The notes: generated from the sequence alone by a model not told the origin. A stretch of 46,961 bases of DNA from an uncultured Lachnospiraceae bacterium (GCA_910586005.1 CAJUHG010000013.1:1-46961); one strand, 5' to 3'. Counted from the stretch's first letter, positions 36,253-45,769 are shown. Made by a program: numbers and translations.

Positions 36253-37068
36253 CTAATATTCAATGATATCTGGCACATGACCACCTCGCTTATTTTCTGG
36301 AGGAAGAGTCATATAATCTCCAAAATTATTTTTTAAATATGCCTCAATATGTTTTGGACATTTTACCATTAAATTTTCAAATATAATGGTATCTGGCACT
36401 ACCACACTGTCATAGGAAACTTGAATTTTAGGAAGTCCAGCATACCCTAAAAGATTTGTATTTTCTAAATTATATTTTTTCATTAACTTGTCCGTCATCT
36501 GAAATAATTTCTGTTTGGGAATTGGCAACACCAATAAATGCAAACTCCATCGAATGATAAGATAGACAAATTTTTTTATTCCATGATAGATACTACTTGT
36601 CCCTGTCACTGATTTTGCAATATACAAATTTAACATACGCTTTACTTTCTGATAATGTTTTTCTCTCTTTTTTGCATCTTGGGGAAGAAAATCATAGGGA
36701 AAAATATCAATAAAAATTCCCTGATGAATATTCAGATTTTTGCAATACTTTTCCACAAACTTTGTATGATCCTTTCTAACTTTTGCAAAGTAAAAAGGAG
36801 AATCCGATTCGGTCTCAAAGGTTTGCAAAAACAAATCTTTTCGTAACCTTCCTTGTGCCTCCACAAGAAACCTCTCGTAATTCTCTCTAGTCATTCCTAT
36901 ATCTAAATCATCATCCCAGGGTATAAATCCCCTATGTCGAACAGCTCCCAAAGCTGTTCCACCTACAATAAAGTAATCTATATGAAGTTCTTCACATACT
37001 CTGACAACTTCTGATAATATATCCAGTAAATGCGCCTGAATCTTCTTGACATCATAATCTTGATACAT
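36253..37068 (-). CDS. licD: LicD-family phosphotransferase
   Basis: The 271-residue protein has the LicD nucleotidyltransferase-fold signature: FIVGGTALGAVRHRGFIPW followed by DDDLDIGM (about residues 35-59), then an FIDIFPYDF element. LicD proteins move phosphocholine, or related phospho- or phosphono-alcohols, from CDP/CMP donors onto glycans. In this operon the donor is most likely a CMP-phosphonate made by the neighbouring enzymes. GAGG 8 bases before ATG 37068 fits. The acceptor sugar is unknown. Confidence 0.9.
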   Translation of the reverse strand: MYQDYDVKKIQAHLLDILSEVVRVCEELHIDYFIVGGTALGAVRHRGFIPWDDDLDIGMTRENYERFLVEAQGRLRKDLFLQTFETESDSPFYFAKVRKDHTKFVEKYCKNLNIHQGIFIDIFPYDFLPQDAKKREKHYQKVKRMLNLYIAKSVTGTSSIYHGIKKFVYLIIRWSLHLLVLPIPKQKLFQMTDKLMKKYNLENTNLLGYAGLPKIQVSYDSVVVPDTIIFENLMVKCPKHIEAYLKNNFGDYMTLPPENKRGGHVPDIIEY

Positions 37069-37091
37069 AGTATATTCCTCTTATAAAGATG

Positions 37092-37826
37092 TTAAGACAT
37101 GAACTCCTCATATAACGGAAGAACTTCTTCCGTTGTCCCTTGCATTTTAATTTTTCCATCATGTAGCCACAAGATAGAATTACATAATTTTCTTAGGGTT
37201 TCTCCATTGTGGGATACAATAATTACGGTTCTATCTTTATCTGTAATCAACTGTTTCATCTTCTTAAAACTTTTCTTTTTAAACTTAGCATCTCCTACAC
37301 TAAGTACCTCATCTACCAACATAATCTCTGTTTCAAGAATTGCTGTAATAGAAAATGCAAGTTTGGAATGCATTCCACTAGAATACGTTTTTACTGGACG
37401 ATCAATAAACTTACCCAACTCAGAAAATTCTATAATTTCCTGCATTTTTGCTCGTACTTCTTCCTCTGTAAATCCAAGCAACATTCCTGACAATAATATA
37501 TTTTCTCTTCCAGTCAACTTCTTCTGAAACCCTACACCAATAGAAAGTAAGGACACAGAATGTCCATTCAGATTTATACTTCCCTCATCAGGAGCAAATA
37601 TTCCCGCGATTGCTCGCAATAAAGTGGATTTTCCGCTTCCATTTTTTCCCACAATTCCCATAATTTCCCCTTTTGGGACAAAAAAAGAAATTCCACGAAC
37701 TGCTTCAAAAGTTTCTACATTGCTTTTTTTTAATCTAAAGATACTCTTTCTAATAGAAACCTTATTTAAGCACTTATATTTAATTTTTAAATCTCTTACT
37801 TCTATTGCATACTTTTTTTCTTCCAC
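37092..37826 (-). CDS. tagH: ABC exporter ATPase, TagH-like
   Basis: The 244-residue ATPase has the Walker A loop GIVGKNGSGKST (about 57-68), the polysaccharide-exporter feature VKTYSSGMHSKLAFSI and Walker B MLVDEVLSVGD. It lacks a C-terminal carbohydrate-binding extension, so export should not depend on a chain cap. Its GTG start overlaps the last base of the permease stop (TAGTG). It powers export of a finished lipid-linked glycan with TagG. Confidence 0.9.
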   Translation of the reverse strand: MEEKKYAIEVRDLKIKYKCLNKVSIRKSIFRLKKSNVETFEAVRGISFFVPKGEIMGIVGKNGSGKSTLLRAIAGIFAPDEGSINLNGHSVSLLSIGVGFQKKLTGRENILLSGMLLGFTEEEVRAKMQEIIEFSELGKFIDRPVKTYSSGMHSKLAFSITAILETEIMLVDEVLSVGDAKFKKKSFKKMKQLITDKDRTVIIVSHNGETLRKLCNSILWLHDGKIKMQGTTEEVLPLYEEFMS

Positions 37827-38620
37827 TAAATCACCTTCACATAACTATTTTCATTCTTATAAATGGTATGAATCCCAATAATAGAAAGTATAATTCCAAT
37901 GAAAAACCAAACCAAAAGAGCCAAATAATCTGGTGTAGTTTTATATATCATACATTTACGCAAGCTATCCATAATAAGTGCGATGGGATTACAGCGCAGT
38001 AACAATGTAGTAAAAGGTTCTCCTAAAGCATTTCCAACCTTAGCCTCAATAGAATAAAAAATACCAGACAAATAAAACACTAGTTTTAACACCACATTTG
38101 TAATATTGAATAAATCATCCACATATACTCCAAAATGAAGCATAATAGAACTAAACCCAAATGTTATTACAAATAAAGTGAGGAAAATAGGAATTACATA
38201 CAATAATTTAAAACTTACAGGTACTCTATATAAAATCATAATTCCAACTACTAGTGTATAACTTACCATCATTTTAAACCCATTAATCAACATCTGGATT
38301 AAAAGCAAAATATACTTTGGAATATAGACTTTTGAAACAATAGCACTGTTCTTTGATACAATTCTAACTCCCTGTTTAATGGTAGCAGAAAAAAAACTCC
38401 AGCTAGACAAGCCTATAAATACAAAGGCAGCAAAATACTTTTCCCCAGAACCAAATACTATAATTGCAATAAAAGAATATACCATCATAAAAAGCATTGG
38501 GTCTAAGACCCACCAAAGCCAACTTAAATGAGAATCCGCTACCTCCGACTTTAAGCCTGATTTTGCAGAGTAAACAGCATATTCTTTATATTTTTTTATA
38601 TCCATTAAAAATCTCTTCAC
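37826..38620 (-). CDS. tagG: ABC exporter permease, TagG-like
   Basis: The 264-residue membrane protein has about six helices and the ABC-2 polysaccharide exporter layout. The C-terminal motif RCNPIALIMDSLRKCMIY resembles the N-P-x-x-x-x-x-D/x-x-R element of TagG/Wzm. The start is GTG 38620 with GGAGG 8 bases upstream. It begins the operon that also carries LicD and the phosphonate enzymes, suggesting that the decorated polymer uses this exporter. Confidence 0.88.
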   Translation of the reverse strand: MKRFLMDIKKYKEYAVYSAKSGLKSEVADSHLSWLWWVLDPMLFMMVYSFIAIIVFGSGEKYFAAFVFIGLSSWSFFSATIKQGVRIVSKNSAIVSKVYIPKYILLLIQMLINGFKMMVSYTLVVGIMILYRVPVSFKLLYVIPIFLTLFVITFGFSSIMLHFGVYVDDLFNITNVVLKLVFYLSGIFYSIEAKVGNALGEPFTTLLLRCNPIALIMDSLRKCMIYKTTPDYLALLVWFFIGIILSIIGIHTIYKNENSYVKVI

Positions 38621-38727
38621 TAATTACTCCTCCGGCCACGATTGCTAAAATATCTAACACCAAACAATCGACTTTTCTATATTGTACTACCTGCAAAACA
38701 GGTATAGTATTGCTATAACAATTTTTT

Positions 38728-38756
38728 ATCATATCATAAAAATATCCTTCCGTCAA
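38728..38756 (-). promoter_or_regulatory. Promoter for the tagGH-licD-phosphonate operon
   Basis: TTGACG (38756-38751) and TATGAT (38733-38728) are separated by 17 bases on the minus strand, directly after the GT2 stop codon. The roughly 100-base leader includes a small hairpin built on ACCTG/CAGGT. Confidence 0.7.
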
Positions 38757-38759
38757 AGT

Positions 38760-39575
38760 CTAAATACGCTTTCTTAAGTATTTTTTATATATTTTTTCAC
38801 GGAATTCACCGGAAATAACCGTAATTCCTATGGTTACGATACATGCTTTTAAGTATTCCCCTAAATTTAAAAGCCCACTCTCTCGTTGCTGTTTGCGCAA
38901 TCTAAGATAATTTTTACAATAAGAAAATCCACCTCTGCGGGAATATACCTGAGGAGATACCCTTGTTCTCACTAATACTTGTTGAAGATTATAAAATTGT
39001 GCTTGTTGTGCCAAAAGACGACTCCACAAATCATAGTCCTCTAAATAAGGAAAATGACGATAATTTCCAACTTTCAATACTTCCGATTTTCGAAACATCA
39101 CCGTCATATGATTGAGAGGATTTCGCAGTTTTGCATATGTTAAAATATCTTTTTGCAGTTCTGGCATTTCCTTTCTCTGATGTGTACTCCCATCATCAGA
39201 AAATTCTTCCATCAGTCCCCCTGTGACAGTTATCTTTGGATGTGCTAACATATATTGAAACTGAATCTCAAATCGATTGGGAACTGCCACATCATCTGTA
39301 TCCATACGTGCCACTAATTCATTGTTACACAGGCAAACTCCCTGTGCTAAAGCCCTTCCAAGCTGTACATTTTGTGGCAAAGCGTGCGTATGCAACTGAG
39401 GATATTGTTTTTGAAAAATTTCAATTATCTGATATAATTCCTCTGTCAAAGGACCATCTTCCATTAGAATTACTTCTTCTGGTAACATCGTCTGCTGAAA
39501 TACACTTTCTAGGGATTCTTTCAAATAATTAGGATTTTCCTTTTTATACACTGACATTAATACTGAAAATGACAT
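38760..39575 (-). CDS. GT2 glycosyltransferase
   Basis: The 271-residue GT-A enzyme has SVLMSVYKKENP at the N-terminus, ILMEDGPLTEE, the donor-metal motif ARMDTDDVAVPNRF and the YLEDYDLWSRL acceptor-site element. It resembles capsule GT2 enzymes that add glucose, galactose or related sugars to a lipid-linked primer. It follows the WbaP-like initiating transferase by 11 bases, so it may add the second sugar of that glycan. The donor is not predictable from sequence alone. Confidence 0.88.
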   Translation of the reverse strand: MSFSVLMSVYKKENPNYLKESLESVFQQTMLPEEVILMEDGPLTEELYQIIEIFQKQYPQLHTHALPQNVQLGRALAQGVCLCNNELVARMDTDDVAVPNRFEIQFQYMLAHPKITVTGGLMEEFSDDGSTHQRKEMPELQKDILTYAKLRNPLNHMTVMFRKSEVLKVGNYRHFPYLEDYDLWSRLLAQQAQFYNLQQVLVRTRVSPQVYSRRGGFSYCKNYLRLRKQQRESGLLNLGEYLKACIVTIGITVISGEFREKIYKKYLRKRI

Positions 39576-39586
39576 ATAGGTTTCCT

Positions 39587-40948
39587 TTATTCTTTCACTG
39601 CTGTTATTTGATTTTTATCAATTCCTTCTGTATTTTCTTTCTGAAAAATAATTTTAAAAGTCATAAGCATTAGTTTAATATCTTGCCAAAAAGAATAAGA
39701 TTCTATATAAGTTAAATCTAATTTCAACTTGTCATAGGGAGTGGTATTATATTTTCCATAAACTTGAGCATACCCTGTCAGCCCAGCTTTTACCTTTAAG
39801 CGAAAACTAAATTCTGGTATAATTGACTCATATTCTTTTGCAATTACTTCTCGCTCTGGTCTTGGTCCAACAAAGGACATCTCCCCTTTTAATATATTAA
39901 ATATTTGTGGCAATTCATCAAAATGAATTCTTCTAATAATTCTGCCAACTGGTGTAATTCTATCATCATCTTTTCTAGCAAGCTGAGCCCCCTCTCTTTC
40001 TGAATCTATCCGCATACTGCGAAATTTAATAATCAAAAAGATTTTTCCATCTCTAGTCAGACGCTCTTGCTTATAAAACACAGGACCTTTATCATAAAAT
40101 TTAATACTTGCAGCAATAAAAAGTAAAATAGGAGAGGATATCACAATGGCAATGATAGACAATACAATATCCATGCTTCTCTTTACAAATCTCTGTTCAA
40201 TGGTAAGACCTCTATTTCTTGCCAACATAAGCGGAGAATCAAATAAATGGATTCTCTCTGTTCCTGTTAAGATAATATCTGATATCTTAGGGGTAATATA
40301 GGTTCTCTTATTCTGATCAAAACAAAATTTCAAAATAGGATTGCGCATCTTAGTAGGCAAATCGCACAGTACAACCGCCTCATATTCCAAGATTCTTCGG
40401 TAAAGTTCCTCATAGCCCAGATAAACGCTAGCTGTAGCACAGACATTATATTTATCTTTTCTAGAATTAATCTTTTGAATTAAATCTTTGGGAGAATGCT
40501 CTCCATAAATCACAATCATCTTTCTAGGCGGATATAATCTAGTGTAAACAAAGCGCACTATATACACTCCTGGAAGTATCACCAAAAGTTCTGCTCCTGT
40601 TAGCACCGCCATTGGATACACTGGCATATAATCATTGGCTATTAAACAAACTTGAAAATATCCAACTACATTCGTGCAGAAAATTGCAAGTATCTGAGAA
40701 AGACAAATATCAGTAATTCGCAAATAGCCAATTCGGTATCCACCAAAAGTTCTGGTAAAAAAATACATAATTAACACATACATGCCAATCACTGCCCAAT
40801 TTCCTCTATTAAAAAAGCGATGCTCCTTTAATAGCATGGGATTGTATATTACATACCAAGTATATGCAAACAGAACTGCTTCCATTGCTAGCATTATATA
40901 ATTTGCAGTTAAATTCAATAAATGCTTATACTGTTCTCTTCTTCTCAT
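39587..40948 (-). CDS. WbaP/CpsE-type initiating polyprenyl glycosylphosphotransferase
   Basis: The 453-residue protein has about four N-terminal membrane helices, a Rossmann-like middle region (KMIVIYGEHSPKDL) and the C-terminal catalytic domain with FYKQERLTRDGKIFLIIKFR, RRIHFDELPQIFN and GPRPEREV. It puts the first sugar phosphate, often hexose-1-phosphate, on undecaprenyl phosphate. It is the second initiating transferase in the window besides the short PglC-like one, so at least two lipid-linked glycans may be started. AAGGAT upstream of ATG 40948 overlaps the end of the preceding gene. Confidence 0.9.
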   Translation of the reverse strand: MRRREQYKHLLNLTANYIMLAMEAVLFAYTWYVIYNPMLLKEHRFFNRGNWAVIGMYVLIMYFFTRTFGGYRIGYLRITDICLSQILAIFCTNVVGYFQVCLIANDYMPVYPMAVLTGAELLVILPGVYIVRFVYTRLYPPRKMIVIYGEHSPKDLIQKINSRKDKYNVCATASVYLGYEELYRRILEYEAVVLCDLPTKMRNPILKFCFDQNKRTYITPKISDIILTGTERIHLFDSPLMLARNRGLTIEQRFVKRSMDIVLSIIAIVISSPILLFIAASIKFYDKGPVFYKQERLTRDGKIFLIIKFRSMRIDSEREGAQLARKDDDRITPVGRIIRRIHFDELPQIFNILKGEMSFVGPRPEREVIAKEYESIIPEFSFRLKVKAGLTGYAQVYGKYNTTPYDKLKLDLTYIESYSFWQDIKLMLMTFKIIFQKENTEGIDKNQITAVKE

Positions 40949-40951
40949 ATT

Positions 40952-43138
40952 TTATCCTTTTATCAAGCCACGGACTTTTCTCTTCATCCGCTCCTCTCTT
41001 GTATTTAACTTCTCCATCAACAGAATCGCTGTTTTCTCTTCCAATATGCTAATGTTATAAGAAATTCCTATTTGTCTTTTTCCTTGTGGAATTTCTTCTA
41101 TTATAATCTTTGGGTCAGAATTGTCAAATAAATAACATCCTTTTTCTATTTCAAATCCAGTGGTTGTATATTTTACTGGAAGAACTTCTTCCTCTTCTCT
41201 TTTCCAATAGAGTTTCATATCTTTTAAGATACAAGCACTAAGCGCTGGATCAATCCATATACCTATTGCATCTTCTGGAATAGAAATTGTATGATTGATA
41301 GTTTGCTTATATCCAGATTCCAGAAAAAAAGAATTTTCCTCAGAGAATCCCTGTCCACAATTAAGGTATACTTGCATCCTGCGTATTTCTGTAGCACCTA
41401 ATAGTCCATCTAAGGCAAGACCTCCCTTTCCCATTGTCTGATAAAGTTCAGCTAAAGATACATATCCTCCTGAAATATATCTCTGGAAATTTTTCTCCAT
41501 AACTTCATAGATTTGTCTTTTTTCCTTTGTAATTCCAAAGTATTCATAAAAATCAAACTGCTTTTTTAAAGATATGCGCTTAGAGGAAGTATCTAAATAA
41601 TAATGAAGCGCCCGAAATATAAGATATCCCACAGGAACTGGAAAGAAAAAAGTCCATTCATAATCCAATACCTGATATGTTCCATCTTTGGTAGAAAGCA
41701 AATTTGAAAAGATTAAATCCACATCTGCAATTTCCACTGCTAATTCCTGTTGCAATATAAATTCACTTTGAGAGTTTCTATTATTATCTCCAAATACCTT
41801 TTGAAATTCTGTTGTCATCTGAAATTTTATGATATTAACAGCATGGATTATATTTTCTAATACAGATTTTATCTTTTCGGTTGCCTGTTTTAACTTTCCT
41901 TGTTCTACTAGATAATCCAATTCTTCCTCTAAGGTAATTCCCTCTAAATATTCAAAAAAAAGCTTTTCATCTTTTAAATAACATTGGTTGACCTGAACCA
42001 ACTTATTTTCTTTCCAAAATTCTTCTAATTTTTCCCTTGCTTTTACAATCCGCTTAATATGTTCTTGTCCCTTTGGATATTCTGCAATCTTATATAATGA
42101 CAGTTTTCCCGTTTCTTCTTTAATCATGCGAGTTTGAAGGGCAAATTCCAAGGCACGTCCACTGGAATATTTTGTATAAATTACCTGTTTTTTTTGTTTT
42201 TGGAAATTTTCCTCTTCTTCTACTTCTTTGACTACCTCTATAAAAAAAGAATTAGAATACAATGGAAATAGATGATCTGCAAGAATTTGATCAAATACTT
42301 TCCCCTCATCCATAAGTAACAAACGCTTTCTGTCAAAATTACAGATATTTCTGTCAAGTTCTCCCCTTTTGGGTAAATGTTCATCTGAGAAAATCACCAT
42401 CGGCAATTTATAATCTGGATAAGGATAATAAAATCTATAATTTCTACAGCCACATTCTTCTAAAATACTTATCCATTCTGGCTTAGTAAAAGTACGTACT
42501 CCTTTTGTACTCTGATATCCCTCTAATCCTTCAAAAAAGTTTCCTGTATGGTCTTCTGTACAACCAGCCCAATATTTTAGACCAAATTTATTTTCAATAG
42601 CAATTAACAACTTGCCACCAGGTTTTAAATGTTTCATTGTGGTAGTAAGAAATTCATGATATGGCTTTTCACCACCAATATAACCTTTTCCATATTCAAA
42701 TACCCCAATTAAAGTTGCATAATCAAAATCAGTTTCTAAACTTTTTTCAATATCTTGAAAATTCCCCACACAAACTTTAATATTCTCCTTCTCTTGATTA
42801 CGCGCTGCATTAATCCTACTTCGCTTCATAGAAAGTTCAATACAAGTAACAGACTTCACTCGTTTTGCTAGTTCTCCTGTAATGGCACCACAACCAGAAC
42901 CAATTTCTAAGACTTTGCTGTCTTTTTGAAATGGATACCAACTAATGATATTTGCTCTTTCATGTGTCAGATGATACATCACTGCCCAATCTTTTTTTTG
43001 AGCAATCACACGATTATATTCTTCTTCTGAATATGTTTCTACCAAATGTAAAATCTGATCTTCTACTACTCCATCACTATATAAATCTTCTCCTGGATAA
43101 TAGGTCTCATCTAAAGAAACTTTTCCAATTTTTTTCAT
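40952..43138 (-). CDS. WbdD-like methyltransferase/kinase-like chain-terminus protein
   Basis: The 728-residue protein has an N-terminal SAM methyltransferase domain (VLEIGSGCGAITGELAKR near 76, IAIENKFGLKYWAG). A kinase-like region follows from about 330 to 520 (FFEYLEGITLEEEL, DLIFSNLL like the catalytic loop D-L-x-x-x-N, VLDYEW in the DFG place). A C-terminal beta-rich part (about 600-710) may bind glycan. The methyltransferase-kinase order recalls WbdD, which caps O-antigen chains with methyl phosphate before ABC export. Its gene lies 100 bases after a Wzt that has a carbohydrate-binding tail, the same partnership. I chose ATG 43138 with AAAGGAT; GTG 43216 is possible but poorly supported. 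Confidence 0.7.
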   Translation of the reverse strand: MKKIGKVSLDETYYPGEDLYSDGVVEDQILHLVETYSEEEYNRVIAQKKDWAVMYHLTHERANIISWYPFQKDSKVLEIGSGCGAITGELAKRVKSVTCIELSMKRSRINAARNQEKENIKVCVGNFQDIEKSLETDFDYATLIGVFEYGKGYIGGEKPYHEFLTTTMKHLKPGGKLLIAIENKFGLKYWAGCTEDHTGNFFEGLEGYQSTKGVRTFTKPEWISILEECGCRNYRFYYPYPDYKLPMVIFSDEHLPKRGELDRNICNFDRKRLLLMDEGKVFDQILADHLFPLYSNSFFIEVVKEVEEEENFQKQKKQVIYTKYSSGRALEFALQTRMIKEETGKLSLYKIAEYPKGQEHIKRIVKAREKLEEFWKENKLVQVNQCYLKDEKLFFEYLEGITLEEELDYLVEQGKLKQATEKIKSVLENIIHAVNIIKFQMTTEFQKVFGDNNRNSQSEFILQQELAVEIADVDLIFSNLLSTKDGTYQVLDYEWTFFFPVPVGYLIFRALHYYLDTSSKRISLKKQFDFYEYFGITKEKRQIYEVMEKNFQRYISGGYVSLAELYQTMGKGGLALDGLLGATEIRRMQVYLNCGQGFSEENSFFLESGYKQTINHTISIPEDAIGIWIDPALSACILKDMKLYWKREEEEVLPVKYTTTGFEIEKGCYLFDNSDPKIIIEEIPQGKRQIGISYNISILEEKTAILLMEKLNTREERMKRKVRGLIKG

Positions 43139-43237
43139 AAATAAAATCCTTTCGATTGTGGGTAGTTGATAATTTGTACCAAACCTCAAGTAAAACTTCA
43201 AATATTTTTCTTTCACCCTTTACTATTTCTTCTCTAT

Positions 43238-44503
43238 CTATCCAATTTCTACTCTAGATTCCATATCAAAATAACCCACCGTATTTTTTGAGGAAATTAC
43301 AGTAAGATTACACACATCATACAAACGATGATGTACTTGAAATGCCTCTTTTTCATATCCAGTACATCCAAAGGACAATAAATATTCGCCTCCTTGTAAT
43401 ATCATACGCTGAGTAAAGCTAACGACTTGGATATCTCCTGCTTTTTTGGGTTCTATCGTCTGTTTTTCTAACATACTATTTGTTCCAGTAATTTCAATTC
43501 CCATAAGATTTTTTAAGGTAAAAGCAAAAATTGGTTCAGACACATCCTTATGAAATAACACTTTCATCTTAATCGTGCACATTTGACCTTTATCAATTAC
43601 ATTTGTTATTTTCCCAGTTTTATCTATAATTGCAAAATCAATAATTTCTGCCTTTTTATCTCCATATTCTAAAGTCTCTGGATTCACTGATAACGCATTT
43701 CTCCATTTCTCTTTTGTCTGTTCTGGTTTCCAGAGAGCGGTATTTTCTTTGCGCTGTTCCTCTTCTTGTTCCACCAATGCCATCTTATATCTATCCACAG
43801 CTTCTTTTGGTGTACCTTCCATTACTTTAATTCCCTTATTTAAAAGAACCGCTCTATCACAATACTTTGTAATACTACTTAAATCATGACTTACAAACAA
43901 AATTGTCTTGCCCATTTTTTTAAATTCTTCAAATTTTCTATAACATTTTGCCTGAAAAAACACATCTCCTACAGACAATGCCTCATCTACAATCAATATT
44001 TCAGGCTCAATATTAATGGCTACAGCAAAAGCAAGTCTCACAAACATACCACTAGAATAAGTTTTCACAGGCTGGTGAACAAATTGGCCAATATCTGCAA
44101 ATTCTAAAATTGCATCCATTTTTTTTGCAATTTCTTCTCTGGAAAATCCCATCATAGTTCCTTGTAAATATACATTTTCAATGCCTGTATATTCCATATT
44201 AAACCCAGCTCCCAACTCTAATAAAGCTGAAATTCTTCCATTTACTTCCACTTCTCCTTGTGTCTGACCAATCACCCCTGTAATTATCTTAAGAAGTGTA
44301 GATTTTCCTGAACCATTTGTACCAATAATTCCAACAGTTTCTCCCCTTTTTATTTCTAGGGTAATATTATGCAGCGCCGCATGTTCCTTATAAGTAGATT
44401 TTTTTGAAAAACCTAATGCATCTTTTAACCGAGCAGAAGGTGATTCATAAAGTTTATATATTTTACTAATCTGCGACACTTTAATCGCTGTATTTTGTAT
44501 CAT
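43238..44503 (-). CDS. wzt: Wzt: ABC exporter ATPase with carbohydrate-binding tail
   Basis: The first 250 residues are a polysaccharide-export ATPase (Walker A GIIGTNGSGKST, TYSSGMFVRLAFAVA, LIVDEALSVGDVFF). Residues 255-421 form a beta-sandwich extension of the Wzt C-terminal type (VSFTQRMILQGGEYLLSFG). In O9a/O8 systems this extension recognises the modified non-reducing end and gates export. That fits the adjacent WbdD-like gene. I place the start at ATG 44503 with AAGGG upstream, rather than the TTG at 44548. Confidence 0.88.
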   Translation of the reverse strand: MIQNTAIKVSQISKIYKLYESPSARLKDALGFSKKSTYKEHAALHNITLEIKRGETVGIIGTNGSGKSTLLKIITGVIGQTQGEVEVNGRISALLELGAGFNMEYTGIENVYLQGTMMGFSREEIAKKMDAILEFADIGQFVHQPVKTYSSGMFVRLAFAVAINIEPEILIVDEALSVGDVFFQAKCYRKFEEFKKMGKTILFVSHDLSSITKYCDRAVLLNKGIKVMEGTPKEAVDRYKMALVEQEEEQRKENTALWKPEQTKEKWRNALSVNPETLEYGDKKAEIIDFAIIDKTGKITNVIDKGQMCTIKMKVLFHKDVSEPIFAFTLKNLMGIEITGTNSMLEKQTIEPKKAGDIQVVSFTQRMILQGGEYLLSFGCTGYEKEAFQVHHRLYDVCNLTVISSKNTVGYFDMESRVEIG

Positions 44504-44550
44504 TCCAAATTTCCCTTCTGAAAAAATCATGAGTTTGTTATATGACAATA

Positions 44551-45378
44551 TTATAACATATCTGCAAAATGCACTTTTAGTCGTTTAAATACAGTTACTC
44601 CAAGTAGGCATATAAAGCCTGTAAGAATCCAAAAATAAAGCGTCAGTTCAGGATGTTCCCAAAACCATACCTTCTCAATAAAGGCCTCCCGATATCCCAT
44701 TACAATATAATATAGAGGATTCACTTTCAACAATTTTAACACTACTGCTGGCATTCTTGCTTGCATATCATTAATATTCCACATAATAGGCGTTACCCAA
44801 ATCCAAATCTGTAAGGCTATATTTACAATCTGACGGACATCAGGAAAAAATACAGATATTGCACTGGTCAAATAACTGAGTCCTAACGCAAAAAATAAAA
44901 CTCCCATACTATAATAAATAACCTGCAAGATATATAAATCAGGTTGATACCCAAAAAACAAAAATAAAACCACTGTAAACAACACAAAAAATATGTGTAC
45001 AAAAATAGATGAAAATATTTTTACAACTGGCAGAATGTCCACATTGAATACAACCTTTTTTACCAAGTAACTATATTCCACCAACACCGATGTCCCTGAA
45101 CTAATACAATCAGAAAAGAAAAACCAAGGAATAATCCCTGAAACTAACCATAACACATAAGGCAAAGGAAGATCTCCATGAACAGAGACACGCATCCCAA
45201 TAGCCTTATCAAAGACAAACCAATAAATTAAAACAGTGACAACTGGCTGAATAAAGGCCCAAATAGTTCCAAGATAAGAACCTGCAAATTTTACCTTAAA
45301 ATCATTGTGTGCTAAATTTTTTATTAACTGACGATTTTCTACTACTTCTACAAAAATATTTTCTGATGTTTGTTTCAT
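44551..45378 (-). CDS. wzm: Wzm: ABC exporter permease
   Basis: The 275-residue ABC-2 permease has about six membrane helices and the family C-terminal motif LLKVNPLYYIVMGYREAF. It pairs with Wzt, whose start lies 47 bases after this stop. It is the first gene of the minus-strand cluster, with a consensus promoter 37 bases upstream and AGGAAGGA before ATG 45378. The window thus carries two separate ABC glycan exporters. Confidence 0.9.
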   Translation of the reverse strand: MKQTSENIFVEVVENRQLIKNLAHNDFKVKFAGSYLGTIWAFIQPVVTVLIYWFVFDKAIGMRVSVHGDLPLPYVLWLVSGIIPWFFFSDCISSGTSVLVEYSYLVKKVVFNVDILPVVKIFSSIFVHIFFVLFTVVLFLFFGYQPDLYILQVIYYSMGVLFFALGLSYLTSAISVFFPDVRQIVNIALQIWIWVTPIMWNINDMQARMPAVVLKLLKVNPLYYIVMGYREAFIEKVWFWEHPELTLYFWILTGFICLLGVTVFKRLKVHFADML

Positions 45379-45769
45379 ATATAATCAAAATTCCTTCCTC
45401 TGATACCTGACGACATTATAGCATCTTTCCCTAGAATAATCAATTCTTCCCCATTAATTCATCCTTTGCCAGAAAATAATAGATATTTTTAATATAACCA
45501 ACACCCTTATCTTACATACCACAGGTGTTCTTGCATTCAGTATTTTCAAAATAGTAACAAAGCATACTTCACTTTAAATTCTTACTAAAATGACAAAAAT
45601 ATAAAAAAAATCTAATATTCTACCATTTTTAACACTATAGAAAAATAAGATAGTTTCTATATTCTACTACACTTCTTCTAGCATTGCAAATTTGCCCTTG
45701 TATTTTCAAATTGATTGTGTTACGTTACTATAAAAGAGTTTTCAAAGTCCTAATAGGAGGGGATTAACA
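45379..45769. other. Divergent intergenic region
   Basis: This 391-base A/T-rich gap separates the minus-strand cluster from the + strand secreted-protein gene. It holds the wzm promoter (45415-45443) and, at its right end, a TATAAA at 45729-45734 plus the AGGAGGGG ribosome site for the gene at 45770. I see no coding sequence, tRNA or conserved RNA in between. Confidence 0.55.
45415..45443 (-). promoter_or_regulatory. Consensus promoter for the wzm operon
   Basis: On the minus strand, TTGATT (45443-45438) and a perfect TATAAT (45420-45415) are separated by 17 bases, 37 bases before ATG 45378. It is one of the best promoters in the window and should drive wzm, wzt, the WbdD-like gene, the WbaP-like gene and the GT2. 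Confidence 0.8.

Noticed and set aside
34297..37068. Phosphocholine decoration pathway (lic operon)
   Set aside because: LicC- and LicD-like genes are present but choline kinase and choline transporter genes are absent, while three phosphonate enzymes are present.
45690..45740. A full promoter for the secreted-protein gene
   Set aside because: TATAAA at 45729-45734 has no acceptable -35 at 16-18 bases; TTGATT lies only 12 bases away.
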